Shown: piece by piece, positions 1-13,600 of the stretch
How the letters are laid out: each line of letters begins with the position of its first letter
How positions within the stretch are numbered: the first letter of the stretch is position 1
DNA from: Branchiostoma floridae
Taxonomy: Eukaryota; Chordata; Leptocardii; Amphioxiformes; Branchiostomatidae
NCBI RefSeq assembly: GCF_000003815.2
Contig: NC_049993.1
Location: 11,188,778-11,252,777 of the forward strand
Direction of reading: 5' to 3'
DNA length: 64,000 nt
Notes under the pieces: model-generated
Seen by the model: the letters and a program-made list of their open reading frames with translations, nothing else
Told to the model about the DNA's origin: nothing
The model's database searches: none
Position numbers and translations under genes: made by a program

Positions 1-3000
1 CCCGGTCAAATTCCCTGAAATTTGGTAGGCCCTTAGAAATAGTAAATATCCCCAGAAGTTTTTTTCACTTTCCTGATAAAGGCCTTAGAATTTATGATAT
101 TTAGGGTTTTTGGTCATTTTTAGACAAAATATGTCTATTTTGGGCCCCTGTGCCCTGGTATTACAAGCTAATGACCTGAAATTTGGTACAGAGGTGCATT
201 AAACATATGTGCACAGAAAACCATCAACACTTTCTTCATAGATTGCTTAAAAAATTAGTTATTTTAGGGGTTTTGGCCATTTTTGACTAAAAATGTATAT
301 TTTTGGCTCCTATGCCCTTGTATTAAAACCAAATGACATGAAATTTGGTATATAGGTGCATTGGATATATGGCCACATATTTTTTTCAACACTTTATTCA
401 TTGTTTACTCCAAAAATGAGTTATTTTAGGGTTTTTGGCCATTTTTGACTAAAAATGTATATTTTTTGCTCCTATGCCCTTGTATAGAAACCAAATGACC
501 TGAAATTTGGTATAGAGGTGCATTGAACATATGCTCACAGGACCCCATTAACACTTTCTTCATAGATCACTTAAAAAATTAGTTATTTTGGGGTTTTCAG
601 CCATTTTTGACTAAAAATGTATATTTTTGGCTTCTATGCCCTTGTATGTAAACCAAATGACCTGAAATTTGGTAGAAAGGTAAATTGGACTTATGACAAC
701 AGGACTACATCAACACTTTCTTCATAGAGCACTCATAAAATGAGTTATTTTGGGATTTTTAGCCATTTTTAACTAAAAAATGTATATTTTTGGCTCCTAT
801 GCCCTTATATTGAAATCAAATGACCTAAAATTCGGCATGAAGGTGTGTAGGACAAGTGCCCACAGTACTTCATTTTCCCTTTGAGCAAACATTACTTCAA
901 ATTGTTAAATTTTGGGATTTTTTCAAGGATGAAGATGGATTGCAATATGCTGTATTTGCTCCTAAGCAAATATCGGCCTTTCTAGTTATATTGCAATCCA
1001 TACATAGTATGGGATTGCAATATATTGTTATATTGCAATCCATACATAGTATGGGATTGCAATATATTGTTATATTGCAATCCATACATAGTATGGGATT
1101 GCAATATATTGTTTTTCCTCGGTTTCTTCTTCTTCTTCTCCTGTCAAATCTTCAAATTGATTCAACTTTTTTCATTTTTGGGCCAAATGAGCTGAAATTT
1201 GGCATGGAGTTAGGGATAGCAAATACCCCCAGGTGTTTTTTTCACTTTTTTGATAGAGGCCTTAGAATTTATGATATTTAGGGTTTTTGGTCATTTTTAG
1301 ACAAAATATGTATATTTTGGGTCCCTGTGCCCTGGTATTACAAGCTAATGACCTAAAATTTGGTACAGAGGTGCATTGGACATATGAGCACAGAAAACCA
1401 TCAACACTTTGTTCATAGATCACTTCAAAAATGAGTTATTTTTGGGGTTTTGGCCATTTTTGACTAAAAATGTATATTTTTGGCTCCTATGCCCTTGTAT
1501 TAAAACCAAATGACCTGAAATTTGGTACATGGGTGCGTTTGACATATGACCACAGAACCCCATCAACGCTTTATTCATTGTTTACTCCAAAAATGAGTTA
1601 TTTTAGGGTTTTGGGCCATTTTTTACTAAAAATGTATATTTTATGCTCCTATGCCCTTGTATAGAAACCAAGTGACCTGTAATTTGGTACAGAGGTGCAT
1701 TGCACATATGCTCACAGGGTCCCATTGACACTTTCTTCATAGATCACTTCAAAAATTAGTTATTTTGGGGTTTTCAGTCATTTTTGACTAAAAATGTATA
1801 TTTTTGGCTTCTATGCCCTTGTATGTAAACAAAATAACCAGAAATCTGGTACAAAGGTAAATTGGACATATCACAACAGGACCCCATCAACACTTTCTTC
1901 ATAGAGCACTTATAAAATGAGTTATTTTGGGATTTTTAGCCATTCTAAACTAAAAAATGTATATTTTTGGCTCCTATGCCCTTATATTGAAACCAAATGA
2001 CCTAAAATTCGGCATGAAGGTGTGTAGGACAAGTGCCCACAGTACTTCATTTTCCCTTTGAGCAAACATTACTTCAAATTGTTGAATGGAAGAGTCCTTT
2101 ATTGTATGAAGATGGATTGCAATATGCTGTATTTGCTCCCAAGCAAATGTCGGCCTTTCTAGTTTTTGCTGAGTTTCTTCTCCTGTCAAATCTTCAGACC
2201 CCTTTAACTTTTTCATTTTTGGGCCAAATGAGCTGAAATTTGGCATGGGGGTAGGGATATCAAATACCCCCAGGTGTTTTTTTCACTTTTTTGATAGAGG
2301 CCTTAGAATTTATGATATTTAGGGTTTTTGGTCATTTTTAGACAAAATATGTATATTTTGGGCCCCTGTGCCCTGGTATTACAAGCTTAAGACCTGAAAT
2401 TTGGTACAGAGGTGCATTGGACATATGAGCACAGAAAACCATCAACACTTTCTTCATAGATCACTCCAAAAATGAGTTATTTTAGGGGTTTTGGCCATTT
2501 ATGACTAAAAAAGTATATTTTTGGCTCCTATGCCCTTGTATTCAAACCAAATGACCTGAAATTTGGTGTGAAGGTGCGTTTGACATATGACCACAGAACC
2601 CCATCAACGCTTCATTCATTGTTTACTCCAAAAATGAGTAATTTTAGGGTTTTGGGCCATTTTTGACTAAAAATGTCTATTTTTGGCTCCTATACCCTTG
2701 TATAGAAACCAAGTGACCTGAAATTTGGTACATAGGTGCATTGGACATATGAGCACAGGCTCCCATCAACACTTTCTTCATATATCACTTCTAAAATGAG
2801 TTATTTTGGGTTTTTCGACCATTTTTGACTAAAAATGTCTATTTTTTGCTCCTATACCCTTTTATAGAAACCAAATGGCCTGAAATTTGGTGCAGAGGTG
2901 CATTGAACATATGCTCACATGACCCCATTGAAACTTTCTTCATAGATCACTTCAAAAATGAGTTATTTTGGGGTTTTCAGTCATTTTTGTCTAAAAATGT

Positions 3001-5330
3001 ATATTTTTGGCTTCTATGCCCTTGTATTGAAACCAAATGACCTAAAATTCGGGATATAGGTGTGTAGGACAACTGCCCACAGTACTTCATTTTCCCTTTG
3101 AGCAGACATTACTTCAAATTGTTGAATTTGGGGATTTTTTCCAGGATGAAGATGGATTGCAATATGCTGTATTTGCTCCTAAGCAAATGTCGGCCTTTCT
3201 AGTTTTTGCTCGGTTTCTTCTTCTCCTCCTGTCAAATCTTCAAATTGATTCAACTTTTCCATTTTTGGACCAAATGAGCTGAAATTTGGCAGGGTGGTAG
3301 AAATAGCAAATACCCCCAGGTGTTTTTTTCACTTTCTTGATAGAGGCCTTAGAATTTATGATATTTAGGGGTTTTGGTCATTTTTAGACAAAATATGTAT
3401 ATTTTGGGCCCCTGTGCCCTGGTATTACAAGCTAATGACCTGAAATTTGGTACAGAGGTGCATTGGACATATGAGCACAGAAAACCATCGACACCTTCTT
3501 CATAGATCACTTCAAAAATGAGTTATTTTAGGGTTCTTGGCCATTTTTGACTAAAAATGTATATTTATGTCTCCTATTCCCTTGTATTAAAACCAAATGA
3601 CCTGAAATTTGGTACATAGGTGCGTTTGACATATGACCACAGAACCCCATCAACGCTTTATTCATTGTTTACTCCAAAAATGAGTTATTTTAGGGTTTTT
3701 GGCCATTTTTGACTAAAAATGTATATTTTTTGCTCCTATGCCCTTGTATAGAAACCAAATGACCTGAAATTTGGTAGAGAGGTGCATTGAATATATAATC
3801 ACAGGACCCCATTGACACTTTCTTCATAGATCACTTCAAAAATTAGTTATTTTAGGGTTTTCAGCCATTTTTGACAAAAAATGTATATTTTTGGCCCCTA
3901 TACCCTTGTATGTAAACCAAATGGCCTGAAATTTGGTACAGAGGCGCATTGGACATATGACAACAGGACCCCATCAACACTTCCTTCATAGAGCACTTAT
4001 AAAATGAGTTATTTTGGGATTTGTAGCCATTTTTGTCTAAAAATGTATATTTTTGGCATATGAAACCAAATGACCTAAAACTCGGCATGAAGGTGTGTAG
4101 GACAAGTGCCCACAGTACTTCATTTTCCTTTGAGCAGACATTACTTCAAATTGTTGAATTTTGGGATTTTTTCCAGGATGAAGATGGATTGCAATATGCT
4201 GTATTTGCTCCTAAGCAAATGTCGGCCTTTCTAGTATTCGTAGTGTTTCTTTCTTTCTTTCTCCTGTCAAATCTTCAAATCGAATCAACTCCGCCATTTT
4301 TTAACAGATTGACTTGAAATTTGGCACAAAGGTAGAGTAAGCCAATTCCCCCAGGTGTTTTTTTTTTCATTTTTTTCATATCTGCCTTTAAAATGATTTT
4401 ATTGAGTTTTTTGTCAATTTTATGTATATTTCGGGCTCCTGTACCCTGGTATTACAGCCGAATGACATGAAATTTGGTACAGAGGTGCCTTGATCATATG
4501 CTCACCTAGATTCAATAACAGTTTTGGCATACGGTACAACAAAATGCTTAATTTTGCGATTTTTGGCCATTTTTTGACAAAAAATGACGTATTTGGCTCC
4601 TGTAGCCTCGTTTTACAACCAAATGATCTGAAATTTGGTATAAAAGTGCCCTTCAATTATGTGCACATAAATTCAATAAAAGTTTTCCCATACGGTACAA
4701 CAAAATGCTTAATTTTGCGATTTTTGGCCATTTTTTTTACCAAAAAAAGGACATTTTTGGCTCCTGTAGCCTCGTTTTACAACCAAATGATCTGCAATTT
4801 GGTATAAAAGTGCCCTTCAATTATGTGCACATTATTCAATAAAAGTTTTCCCATACGGTACAACAAAATACTTAATTTTGCGATTTTTAGCCATTTTTTT
4901 TACCAAAAAATGACATTTTTGGCTCCTGTAGCCTCGTTTTACAACCAAATGATCTGAAATTTGGTATAAAAGTGCCCTTCAATTATGTGCACATAAATTC
5001 AATAAAAGTTTTCCATACGGTACAACAAAATGCTTAATTTTGCGATTTTATGGCCATTTTTTGACAAAATTTGGACATTTTTGGCTCCTGTTCCCTCGAT
5101 TTACAACCTAATGACCCGTAAATTGGTAAAGGGGTGCTCTAGATATCTATTCAAATGACCCATGTATAATTTTTGGCATGGACCACTTTAAAATGATATA
5201 TTTGGGATTTTTTGGTCATTTTCCAATGGCCAAAGGGGTCAACGACCTCAAGGCCTATTGTTGCATGAGGGAGATGGCTGAAATATGCTGTATTTGCTCT
5301 CAAGCAAATGTCGGCCTTTCTAGTTACATT
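1..5330. repeat. AT-rich satellite with higher-order structure
   Basis: The whole stretch is a tandem array of ~160-bp monomers, each carrying a core like 'gacctgaaatttggta', then 'cttcatagatcact', then 'gccatttttgactaaaaatg'. A distinct module beginning 'cagtacttcattttccc' and ending near 'atgtcggcctttctag' recurs at about 863, 2040, 3080 and 4113, so roughly seven monomers form a higher-order unit of ~1.18, 1.04 and 1.03 kb. From ~4300 to ~5150 the monomer changes to a ~168-bp type with 'catacggtacaacaaaatg'. The 'tgctgtatttgctc...tcggcctttctag' module appears once more at ~5290. The array runs off the left edge. Reading frames here are by-products of the repeat. Confidence 0.93.
986..1112. 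repeat. three 42-bp tandem hairpin repeats inside the satellite
   Basis: Three near-perfect 42-bp copies lie head to tail. Each contains a near-palindrome, 'ttgcaatccatac' paired with 'gtatgggattgcaa' around a 3-bp loop. Only the first higher-order unit has this expansion, which partly explains why that unit is longer than the next two. Confidence 0.9.
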
Positions 5331-5378
5331 TTTTATTTGTTTCTTTCGCATAGCCGGTAAAACGCATTTGGCCGTAAC

Positions 5379-5606
5379 TTAGGGCGCGGTCACGGTACAT
5401 ACTAGTAGGTCGCGCAATCGTCGTAAGATTTTGATGCAATAGGATTTTCAAGCAGAACCAACCACCGACATGGATCCAAAACAGCATTCTCAGTACAAAG
5501 GCAGTTAAACTTTGCAGGAGACGTATATTTTTGTCCTCCAAAATGCTCGAACACTTAGTGGTTATAGATCGTACGACGATCGCACGACCTATGTGACCGT
5601 GCCCCT
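5379..5606. mobile_element. MITE-like element, cgtacgac-TIR family, copy 1
   Basis: The ends are inverted: 'cttagggcgcggtcac' on the left and 'gtgaccgtgcccct' on the right, with inner arms of the type 'cgatcgtcgtacg'. The interior matches the copy at 27521-27735, for example in 'aggattttcaagcag' and 'catggatccaaaacagc'. It has no coding capacity. The target-site duplication is not clear. Confidence 0.75.
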
Positions 5607-6563
5607 GTCACATTGGGCGAAAATCGATCGGACGACGATTCTGCGGCAATCGGCCGAGCCTCGCTTATAGTAATAACTTTATTGCACAACAATTGTACAA
5701 GGTACAAAGTATGGATTATATGTGACAGGGACGTTTTCAGGTGAAAAATACGCGCAACCCTCTGGCGACCTTAAATATGGCCGATCTTCCATCGATACGC
5801 CCGAAGAACGTAGATAATGTGACAGGGGTATTAACAGTTTTGTACAGAAAGTACAAGCTGCACTTGATGACAAAGCTGTTTTCGTCTGTCCTCAAAAGAT
5901 AACATACCTTGTATGAAGTCACTTATTCAAGTACAAACACATGTTCTAGATAGGAGTGGCGTCAACTTTATAATTTCTCCTTTTCTGAGATACTGTATCA
6001 AAGTTCGTGCGATAGTATTCAACAACAGAACCTTGGCTACGACTCCAAACTGAAGGATATATCGTGTGATAAAAAAAGAACGATACATGGTTTTCACAGC
6101 TGCAGATAGATAGCATTTATGAAGCATCGGATCAGGAATACTGCCAAGTCGATATAAAGGTGAGTAGCATTTTGTCCCATCTCATTTACTCTACATGGGA
6201 TATGCTCATGGTCCACCGTGAAGGCCGATGTGATGGACACATTTTAGCCTCCACCAGGCTTTTCTACGGTGGTACAGGGATCGTACAATTCGGCAACAAA
6301 ATCAGGGAATTGGCCAGTCCACGATCAGATTGATGCTCTCCCTCCCTAGCGCGGCCGGCCAACTTCTCTGGTCCCCGGGCAAATCAGGGTTTCAGGTGAA
6401 AAATACGCGCAACCCTCTGTCTATCTTAAATATGGCCGGTCATCTTTGACGTTTATTGTTGGGTATCGCCCTTTCGACATAAGAACAACCCCAACATATC
6501 AAAGATCATTCGAATTCCCGGCATAGAAACCTCGCCGTGATATGTCGAAAATCGTGAATCCCC

Positions 6564-6779
6564 TACTCTCCAAGCAGAGGTTATAATAGGCTCCGGCTGC
6601 TTTTTAACGTTTTTTAGTCGTTTTTATCGGGCTTTCTATTTTGTCATTTTTCTTGAAGTACGCCAGCCAAAGTTAGGTTTTGACACAGCAAGATAATATA
6701 CAAAATAGAAAGCCCGATAAAAACGATTAACAAAGAACGTTAAAAAAACAACCGGAGCCTAATCTCTGCTTGGAGAGTA
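6564..6779. mobile_element. MITE with TACTCTCC terminal inverted repeats, copy 1
   Basis: The 216-bp element begins TACTCTCCAAGCAGAGG and ends with the inverse. Long TIRs continue inward through 'ggctccgg' and 'gtcgtttttatcgggctttct'. Flanking nonamers 'tgaatcccc' and 'tgaatcatt' are compatible with a decayed 9-bp target-site duplication. It is non-autonomous, and the same family occurs at 17220-17420. Confidence 0.85.
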
Positions 6780-9775
6780 TGAATCATTCTTTCCCTACCA
6801 CAGAATGTACTAGTATTCCGGTATATGATAATTCATCCACAAATTCAGTCACCCTCTATTTTAGGATATGGTTATCTATCCACACACACAAAAACAAGAT
6901 CCACAACCTTATTGGCGATTTAACATATTTTTATTGCACTGCAATATCTACAAAATATCCACTAATACGCATGCCACTGTTTGCACATCCGTTTCGAATA
7001 ACACAATATCTACAAAATCAAGAAAACTAGATGGCAAGAGATAATGTAAATGTGGTGGTACTCTCAAGTCTAAGGATAGCCCTTTCCGCAAGAATGATTT
7101 CATGTTACTAATTGTCCGCCATCTTTGTTCCTAGTGGATGATGGATGATGCGGATGTGAAGTGACGTCATCGCAACGACGACATTTCATTGGCCATGACA
7201 AGTAAACTTTTCACGACCAGGAGCCATTGGTCCTGACACAAATATCCACGACCTAGTTCGACAGGGCTAATCAACAATCAAACATTGCTACTCTCTTTAA
7301 TCATTCTTTACCACTGTATTTATTTATCTTTGAAAACCGTGTAATATGTATATCGATATTATCAGATATGTGTTGTATTTTGCACATTTGTAATGTCGTA
7401 TCATGGTTTAGTCCGTTGTCATAACATTGCGATAAATTTGAAGTAGTGGCTATACAGTTTTTCATATGTGCAAGATGTAGTATAATATTGGATGACTTCC
7501 AGCATAGGTTTACACAAGTGTTGGCTGCATTTACACATAACTAAATGACAACGCAGAAAAGACCAGGCTTTACCAATTTTACCAACTTGATAACTATACT
7601 AATTTTAAGTTTGTCTCCAAATTCGAATTTCCTATGATAACAGAAGATAACAATTTACTTATCCTCTTGAAATTACAGCTCATAATCATAACCATCTAAC
7701 ACGGCGCGCCGGCGAAATTTATTTCATGTGTTTAAAAATGAAAATAGAGTAAAAATGAATAAAAATATATTCAAATCTCGCCACATAAGACTTAACTACT
7801 TAGATCCTTTTGGGAAAAGTCCTCCCTCTATGCAGACTTCTCAATAAATCTTACAAATATGACTGACAAAACACCTTGTTTTCATCCACAAGCTTTCACT
7901 GTACAGACCGCATATACAAACTCATTAGCCAGGTCTGATCCTAGCCGGGATATGGGTAAGAACTTGCAATAAACTGTGTCTCAGTGATAATAGTACAAGG
8001 CCTTTTTTTTGTTTTCACTCTTAAATGACATTTTGCTTATTTGCTTACACGATTCTCACGAAGCAAGCTTGTTATTCCTTTCCTATCTATACACAATACA
8101 TAGGTCCACGTACATGTACGTACTGCTCTGCAGTAACTTAGCGCTTACTGACATGCGAGGCACGTCACTGCGTCTTGCTGATTCCTGTCAAATGAAGGAT
8201 CCTCAAGCATCTCATCGGGTCAGACGTAAATCACACAGACATGGTGTCACATTGAAAATCCAACTGCCTGCCATACTTCATATTCTGTTCGTACTGTTTC
8301 TGTGCATATATCTTCGTGCTAGCTAGTACTTTAACTTGATACCACTGCCCCTTTATCATTACACCGGATTGATGGAATAAATGGTTAATCACTATTTGTA
8401 ATTTTTTTGTAAAAAGACAAAAAAGCTTACATTCTTACTTTGATTTTAAAGACAAGCACATTCTCTTTATTTGGATTTTCTTTTTTTTTTTTTTTTGGTT
8501 TCCAAACACTTGTAACAACTTCACCAACTATCCCTAACATATTCTCTCAGCCTAACACATAACTAATCTAGCTTAGCCATGGACTTGACCATTTCGAACA
8601 GGCCTGTGCCTTGATTTATCTTTACAAATACTTGGCCTTTATGTCAATCCTGTTCAGTTTCACCATAACAGATGGAAAACGCTTCCAGCTATAACTCCTC
8701 ACCCCTCACACTATCTTCTGACCTTTTCAACTTGCACGTGCGGACCACATGTTTAAAATAAGCTTTATCTCAAGACGACAGGCGCCAAGTTCTCGAGCTT
8801 TCATTTCCGTCTTAGGGCACATCGTCCTTGCCTTGGTACAGATGGCGTTATTATAAAAAAATGCTTGATTAATGCTGTTTTACAGCATACAAATCAATCT
8901 TTGAGAAAATCCAATAAAATACAGTACTGTTGTGACACTGTGCGACGCCTGTTGTAACTGAAGGTTGTGAGGAAATAAATCATACTGAACAACGCTGACT
9001 TGTTATATACATACACCAATGCTTTAAATAGCTTTTTCAAAACATAAGACTTCCTTTTTATCATTACGTTGACAGGAGAGGAGGGTTGAAGGCCTCGGCA
9101 ACAAGATACCCCAATGATCTACGACCATAGCAGATTTTGGACGCTATGTTTAAAACGCTTGCCCCAAACAATGCACGGCGAGTTGGGCACTTCGCCAGGC
9201 AAATTGATGAAAGACCTTTCTGACCTCAATCTGGAGACCACTGCAAGTAGCCGTGCCAAGGAGCTTCTAAGGTAAAACTAGGTCCTTTCCGAACGTGACC
9301 CATCTACATTCTTGACTCCTCGCCATAATTACTTTCGCGGAAACATGCTGCTTAGAAGACGATTGGAATTTCTTCATTTCCTTTCGCCACCCCATTGGGT
9401 CAGTTATACCAGATACAAGTTTTCTTTTCCTTTTTTTCGTTGACTGACCCAATACGAAAAAAAACATTTTTTTTATAAAGAGAAATTTAGAGCTGTACTT
9501 TCCCCGTTTCTGTCTTTTATGTAGACTACGTAATGCAAAAAGGTTTCAATCAATTCACGCTTGTTGCTAACCTTCTATAGATACCTACAGAACCTATGAG
9601 TTCATCTGCATAAAGGATATATATATATTAAGTGCTGACGCGTAATCATGGCGTAATTTAGTCATCTTAGCCAATTCCGCCATCTTGGTGGGTTAAAGAC
9701 GCGTACATGGTTTAAAAATGTAGCTTGATATTGATTTTCCTCTAACTCTACTTTCAGCTCATTGGCTCGTGTACT

Positions 9776-9996
9776 CTTTAGCGCAGTCACATTAATCGTA
9801 TGTCGTCGAACGATTTTTTTACGTCGTAGAGTTTTCAGACAGGCTGTGAGAGAACCGACCACCAGTTAGAATCTGATACAGGCTTTGTGTAACAATACAC
9901 TTGGATTTGAATTTTGCAGAACACATGCACAACCCAAAAAAGCCCTTAGTTTCCGATCGTACGACAATGGTACGGCGTATGTGACTGGGACCTTAG
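9776..9996. mobile_element. MITE-like element, cgtacgac-TIR family, copy 3
   Basis: The left end 'tttagcgcagtcacat' is inverse to the right end 'atgtgactgggaccttag', and inner 'gatcgtacgac' arms match the copies at 5379 and 27521. It is more diverged than those two. A further partial relative is visible near 12255-12345. Confidence 0.6.
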
Positions 9997-10275
9997 AGAC
10001 TAGACGTGTACGTAGTTCCTTTCTCAGGATCATTGTCTGTGCGTTCCAAGTGACCTCTATTTAGACCTAACTTCTCACTACCATCACAGGTCCGGTTTTG
10101 TCTGGAACACCAGCACTCGCGTCTTTCGAATCTTGTGATTTGCATTGTTTCGTTGAAACGATTTAAAATGCTGCGTTGCGGACGACATGACCATGCTAAA
10201 CATCTTTTTTTTTGGTGCACGTTTCTATCCCAGGCACCTGGCATTCCTGCTTTTCACTAATGCTAAGTCCCTGTC

Positions 10276-10281
10276 TTTATT
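10276..10281 (-). terminator. candidate polyadenylation signal of the activin gene
   Basis: On the minus strand this reads AATAAA, about 415 bp downstream of the activin stop codon. It is the first such hexamer I noticed downstream. Placement fits a normal 3' UTR, but a hexamer alone is weak evidence. Confidence 0.35.
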
Positions 10282-10695
10282 TTGATGCACTTTTGTGTCT
10301 TTGCTTTGCATTTGGTCTCCTTTCTTTGGACCTTTATAATGACACAAAGGGCCACCCAAACAAGAAACAAACTTAAACACAGCTGAATTCTACTCCCAAC
10401 ATTTGAGCAAGCATCACATTATTGGTGGTGTTGATATTTAAAGGGTGGTCCTTATATACGCTACTTACAAGATCATTTGTCATCTTTCCATTCCTGTTTG
10501 ACAGAGTCATTGCATTCAAAATTGTTGTTTCCCACGTTTCTCAATATATACAACTTGGAACCGCTCAAAGTCAGGCACTGGCAACGTTCTAGGTCTTTCC
10601 TAGTGGTGCCACCTCTGTCTCCACATTGAAACGATATTGCGCGATACATGTACATGATTAGTACTGGGATTCTGTCTGACCACCTGTTCGTTATT

Positions 10696-13600
10696 TCACG
10701 AACAACCACACGCGTCTACTTTCATGTTGGGCAGGTTTTTGTTGAAGATGTAGCCGTCGTTGTCGAAGTACAACATGGAGAGGGCGGACATCTTGGTGGG
10801 CGTACAGCAGGGCGTGAGTTTTAGTCTGGTTTCTCTGTCTTTCTGGCTGAGGGCGACCCGCTGGAGCACGGAGGTGTGGTGGTAGCGCGGCAGGATGGTG
10901 CCCTGACATGACCCCGTACAGAAGTTAGCATAGTACCCCTTCGGAGAGATGATCCAGTCGTCCCAGGCGATATCCTTGAAGTCGACGTAGAACTTCTCAC
11001 GACAACACTCGTTGCTCCTGCCGTCGGGACAGTCGACGCTCCGGCGGTTACGCACGGGAGGCTCGCCCGTGTCAAGGACAAGGAACGGCCGGTGGTCTCC
11101 CGTGGTACGAATCAAATCGTGGACCCGTTTCGGGCAATGCTTACACACGAGCTCTACGTCAATACCGTAAAACGTGGCGTCGCTCATCCATTTCCGGAAG
11201 TGATGACGCACGTCCACATCAGCCCAGCCCTGGCGAGCTGTCCTCTGGGGTGAGAACAGCACCGTCCGCCGGGACCGCTGGTCCTCCTGAGACGACTTGA
11301 AGAGCGGCCAGAAGTGGAGAGTGACGTTGGCGGGCGGCGGGTTGGACACCAGCAGGTGGAACCAGAGCTGTGCGGACGCCACGGTGCCGTGCTGCGAGCC
11401 GGCGGGGAGGACGAACGTAAAACAGTGTTTGGCGCGCTTCCTGTGGCAGTTTCTCTCACCTATAACAACACAAAACACAAGGCTGGTTAGAGAACCTGGC
11501 AAAGTCACAGAACGAAATTAAGGTCCACCTCATAAACAAAAACAGCTGCTCTGGTGACGGATAAGGGCGGGGGTTGACGTCATCTACCGACACGGCCGAA
11601 CTTGACCTTGGGTAACGTTTCTGCGGCATGTCATGTCAGCTTTAATCCATTAACGATTACGTATCTAGCGCTAGCTGTGTTCTTCTTCGTGTTACACGGT
11701 CTCTACGCAAGGCAAAGAATTACGCAGTTACACAAGGTGTGGGGTTTAGGGCACTAGCGGGCAAGGCAGGCACAGAACCCAACTTTTCTGAGCCCTGGAC
11801 ATCAACCGCATTACGTTGATTGACATAATATTTAGCTTTATTTCACTTGTAATTTTCAGTTCCTTTTATAAACTTTGGTGATTGGACATGAGAAATTTGA
11901 ACTCTCTGCCATTGCAAACAAGCGAGACGGCGTAAAATTAAAGACTCCTCACGTTTTAGAACAAGGCATAGCCCGATAACAATGCTAGATGAAGGAAGAC
12001 CATGTAAAACCGCCACAGAGCTTTATCATACTGGTATACTTCACTGTGAAGTTTCCCTCTACAAATCTTAGTACACTGGTGCGTGGATGACACATATGAC
12101 GTCACGAGTTGATTCAAGGTGGTTCCACACGGACGGTAGCTACCAATGTAAACCGTCGTTTGTTGATGCCGGGACGGGGGGGGGGGGAGAGAAGGACAAC
12201 TAAGGTATCCGTCAGGGAGTGATACAGGCCAACTCCCTTTCCTTGTAAGGACCCTATCGCAAATGTCGTGCAATTGTCGTACGATTACAATCTGAGAGCA
12301 TTCTCAGGACAGTCGTGCAAAAATTCGGGGGGGGGGGGGGGCGGTAGAGAATCGTAAATCCCGACTTTAAACTACAAACTCTATCAGAACATTGTTAGAA
12401 ATCACCACACAAGATTTGTATTCGATACCCGGGGTGGGGGTAAGGGCGGAGTATGAAACAGTCAGCACGTCAGAAGTTAATTTTTCCTTTCGGGTTCTCC
12501 CAATGTCGATACTTCCGGATGTACATCAACGACTTTCCCGTCCAGTCAGTTTGACGTAGCCCTGATGCCAGACTGTTTCTAGGGCCTACATAGGCCAGCC
12601 CTTCGGTTCCGGGGCCAACATACCCCAAGGATACGCAACACGTACGCACGCACGCACACCACGTACGCACGCGCGCACAAACGCACGCAACCCCCCAACC
12701 ACCCACACCCACACACCAGTTTAACCATGAGAAACACTGCGATCACAGGGGAACTGTGACAAAATTTCGAGGGGAGGAGGCGAGAGAGCGGGCCTGTGAA
12801 CTCAACGTTCGCCTAAACAGTCTGGCACCCAGGCTAGTACAATCAATCTACCACCTGTTACGCTTCACACGAAAGCGACGCACCAAGGACAATCGTGCAA
12901 AATGAACAATAAACAAACTTGCTTTTTAGGATCATGATCTAGAAATATGACCAAAACGCGCCATGCTGTAAGGACAAATCTAACCGAAATTGTTAAACTT
13001 ACACAGTACTTTTAACATTTCCACATACCAACCCCAACCGCTACGCCCCTTCTTGGTGGGTCTATATCTCACTTTATTCACGAGTTGACCCCCTGTATGT
13101 ATCGATGCAACAGACTATGACGAAATTACCGCGCTTTCACTTCAGTTTACGTCCATCCCTAAAAGAATTTCCACCTCATTAAAACTGAGACTGCAAAAGC
13201 ACAAGTTCTTTAGGTGCCCGGTCTTAGACACTATCCTTGACACTACTGTATAAAACTGCTGACATATAATTTGTTGGGGTCAGACCTTGTCGACGTGGTT
13301 CAATTGCTCCGCATGAGACTCTTCACTTAGGACTCTGTCTGAACAAAGATCATCCGTGACAGGAAATTTGTCAATCTCACCGTCCTGTCGGCCGTTTTCG
13401 GACACCGGGGCAATTTTAACAACAGGCGGCCTGTCCTTGAAACAGTCAATGCGAGTCACGTGATCGACAAGAGTGATAAAAAAGATCCAGACCAACCGTT
13501 GAGCAATGGAAAAAAGAAGTTTAACCCCGCTACGACGTAAACAAACGGTAAGCGGCATTTGCAGCCCAGCTGAAAGAAAGGTTACGTGAGGTACGGGGTC

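Larger units (their letters stand above)
5607..10275. other. intergenic, no supportable gene
   Basis: Apart from the MITEs listed separately I see no gene here. A ~60-bp direct repeat beginning 'caggtgaaaaatacgcgcaac' minus its last base occurs at about 5738 and 6392, so part of this region is itself duplicated. Open frames are short, lack family motifs and have no consistent splice partners. A consensus CRE-like TGACGTCA sits near 7162, with no gene beside it. Confidence 0.6.

Noticed and set aside
986-1112. CRISPR-like array
   Set aside because: Copies are contiguous, without spacers, in a eukaryotic satellite.
856-4807. Frames of 60-141 aa in the left 5 kb
   Set aside because: All are translations of satellite monomers on both strands.
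10821-11459. Other long frames overlapping the activin second exon
   Set aside because: GC-rich shadow frames; they lack motifs, while the true frame gives a complete nine-cysteine ligand.
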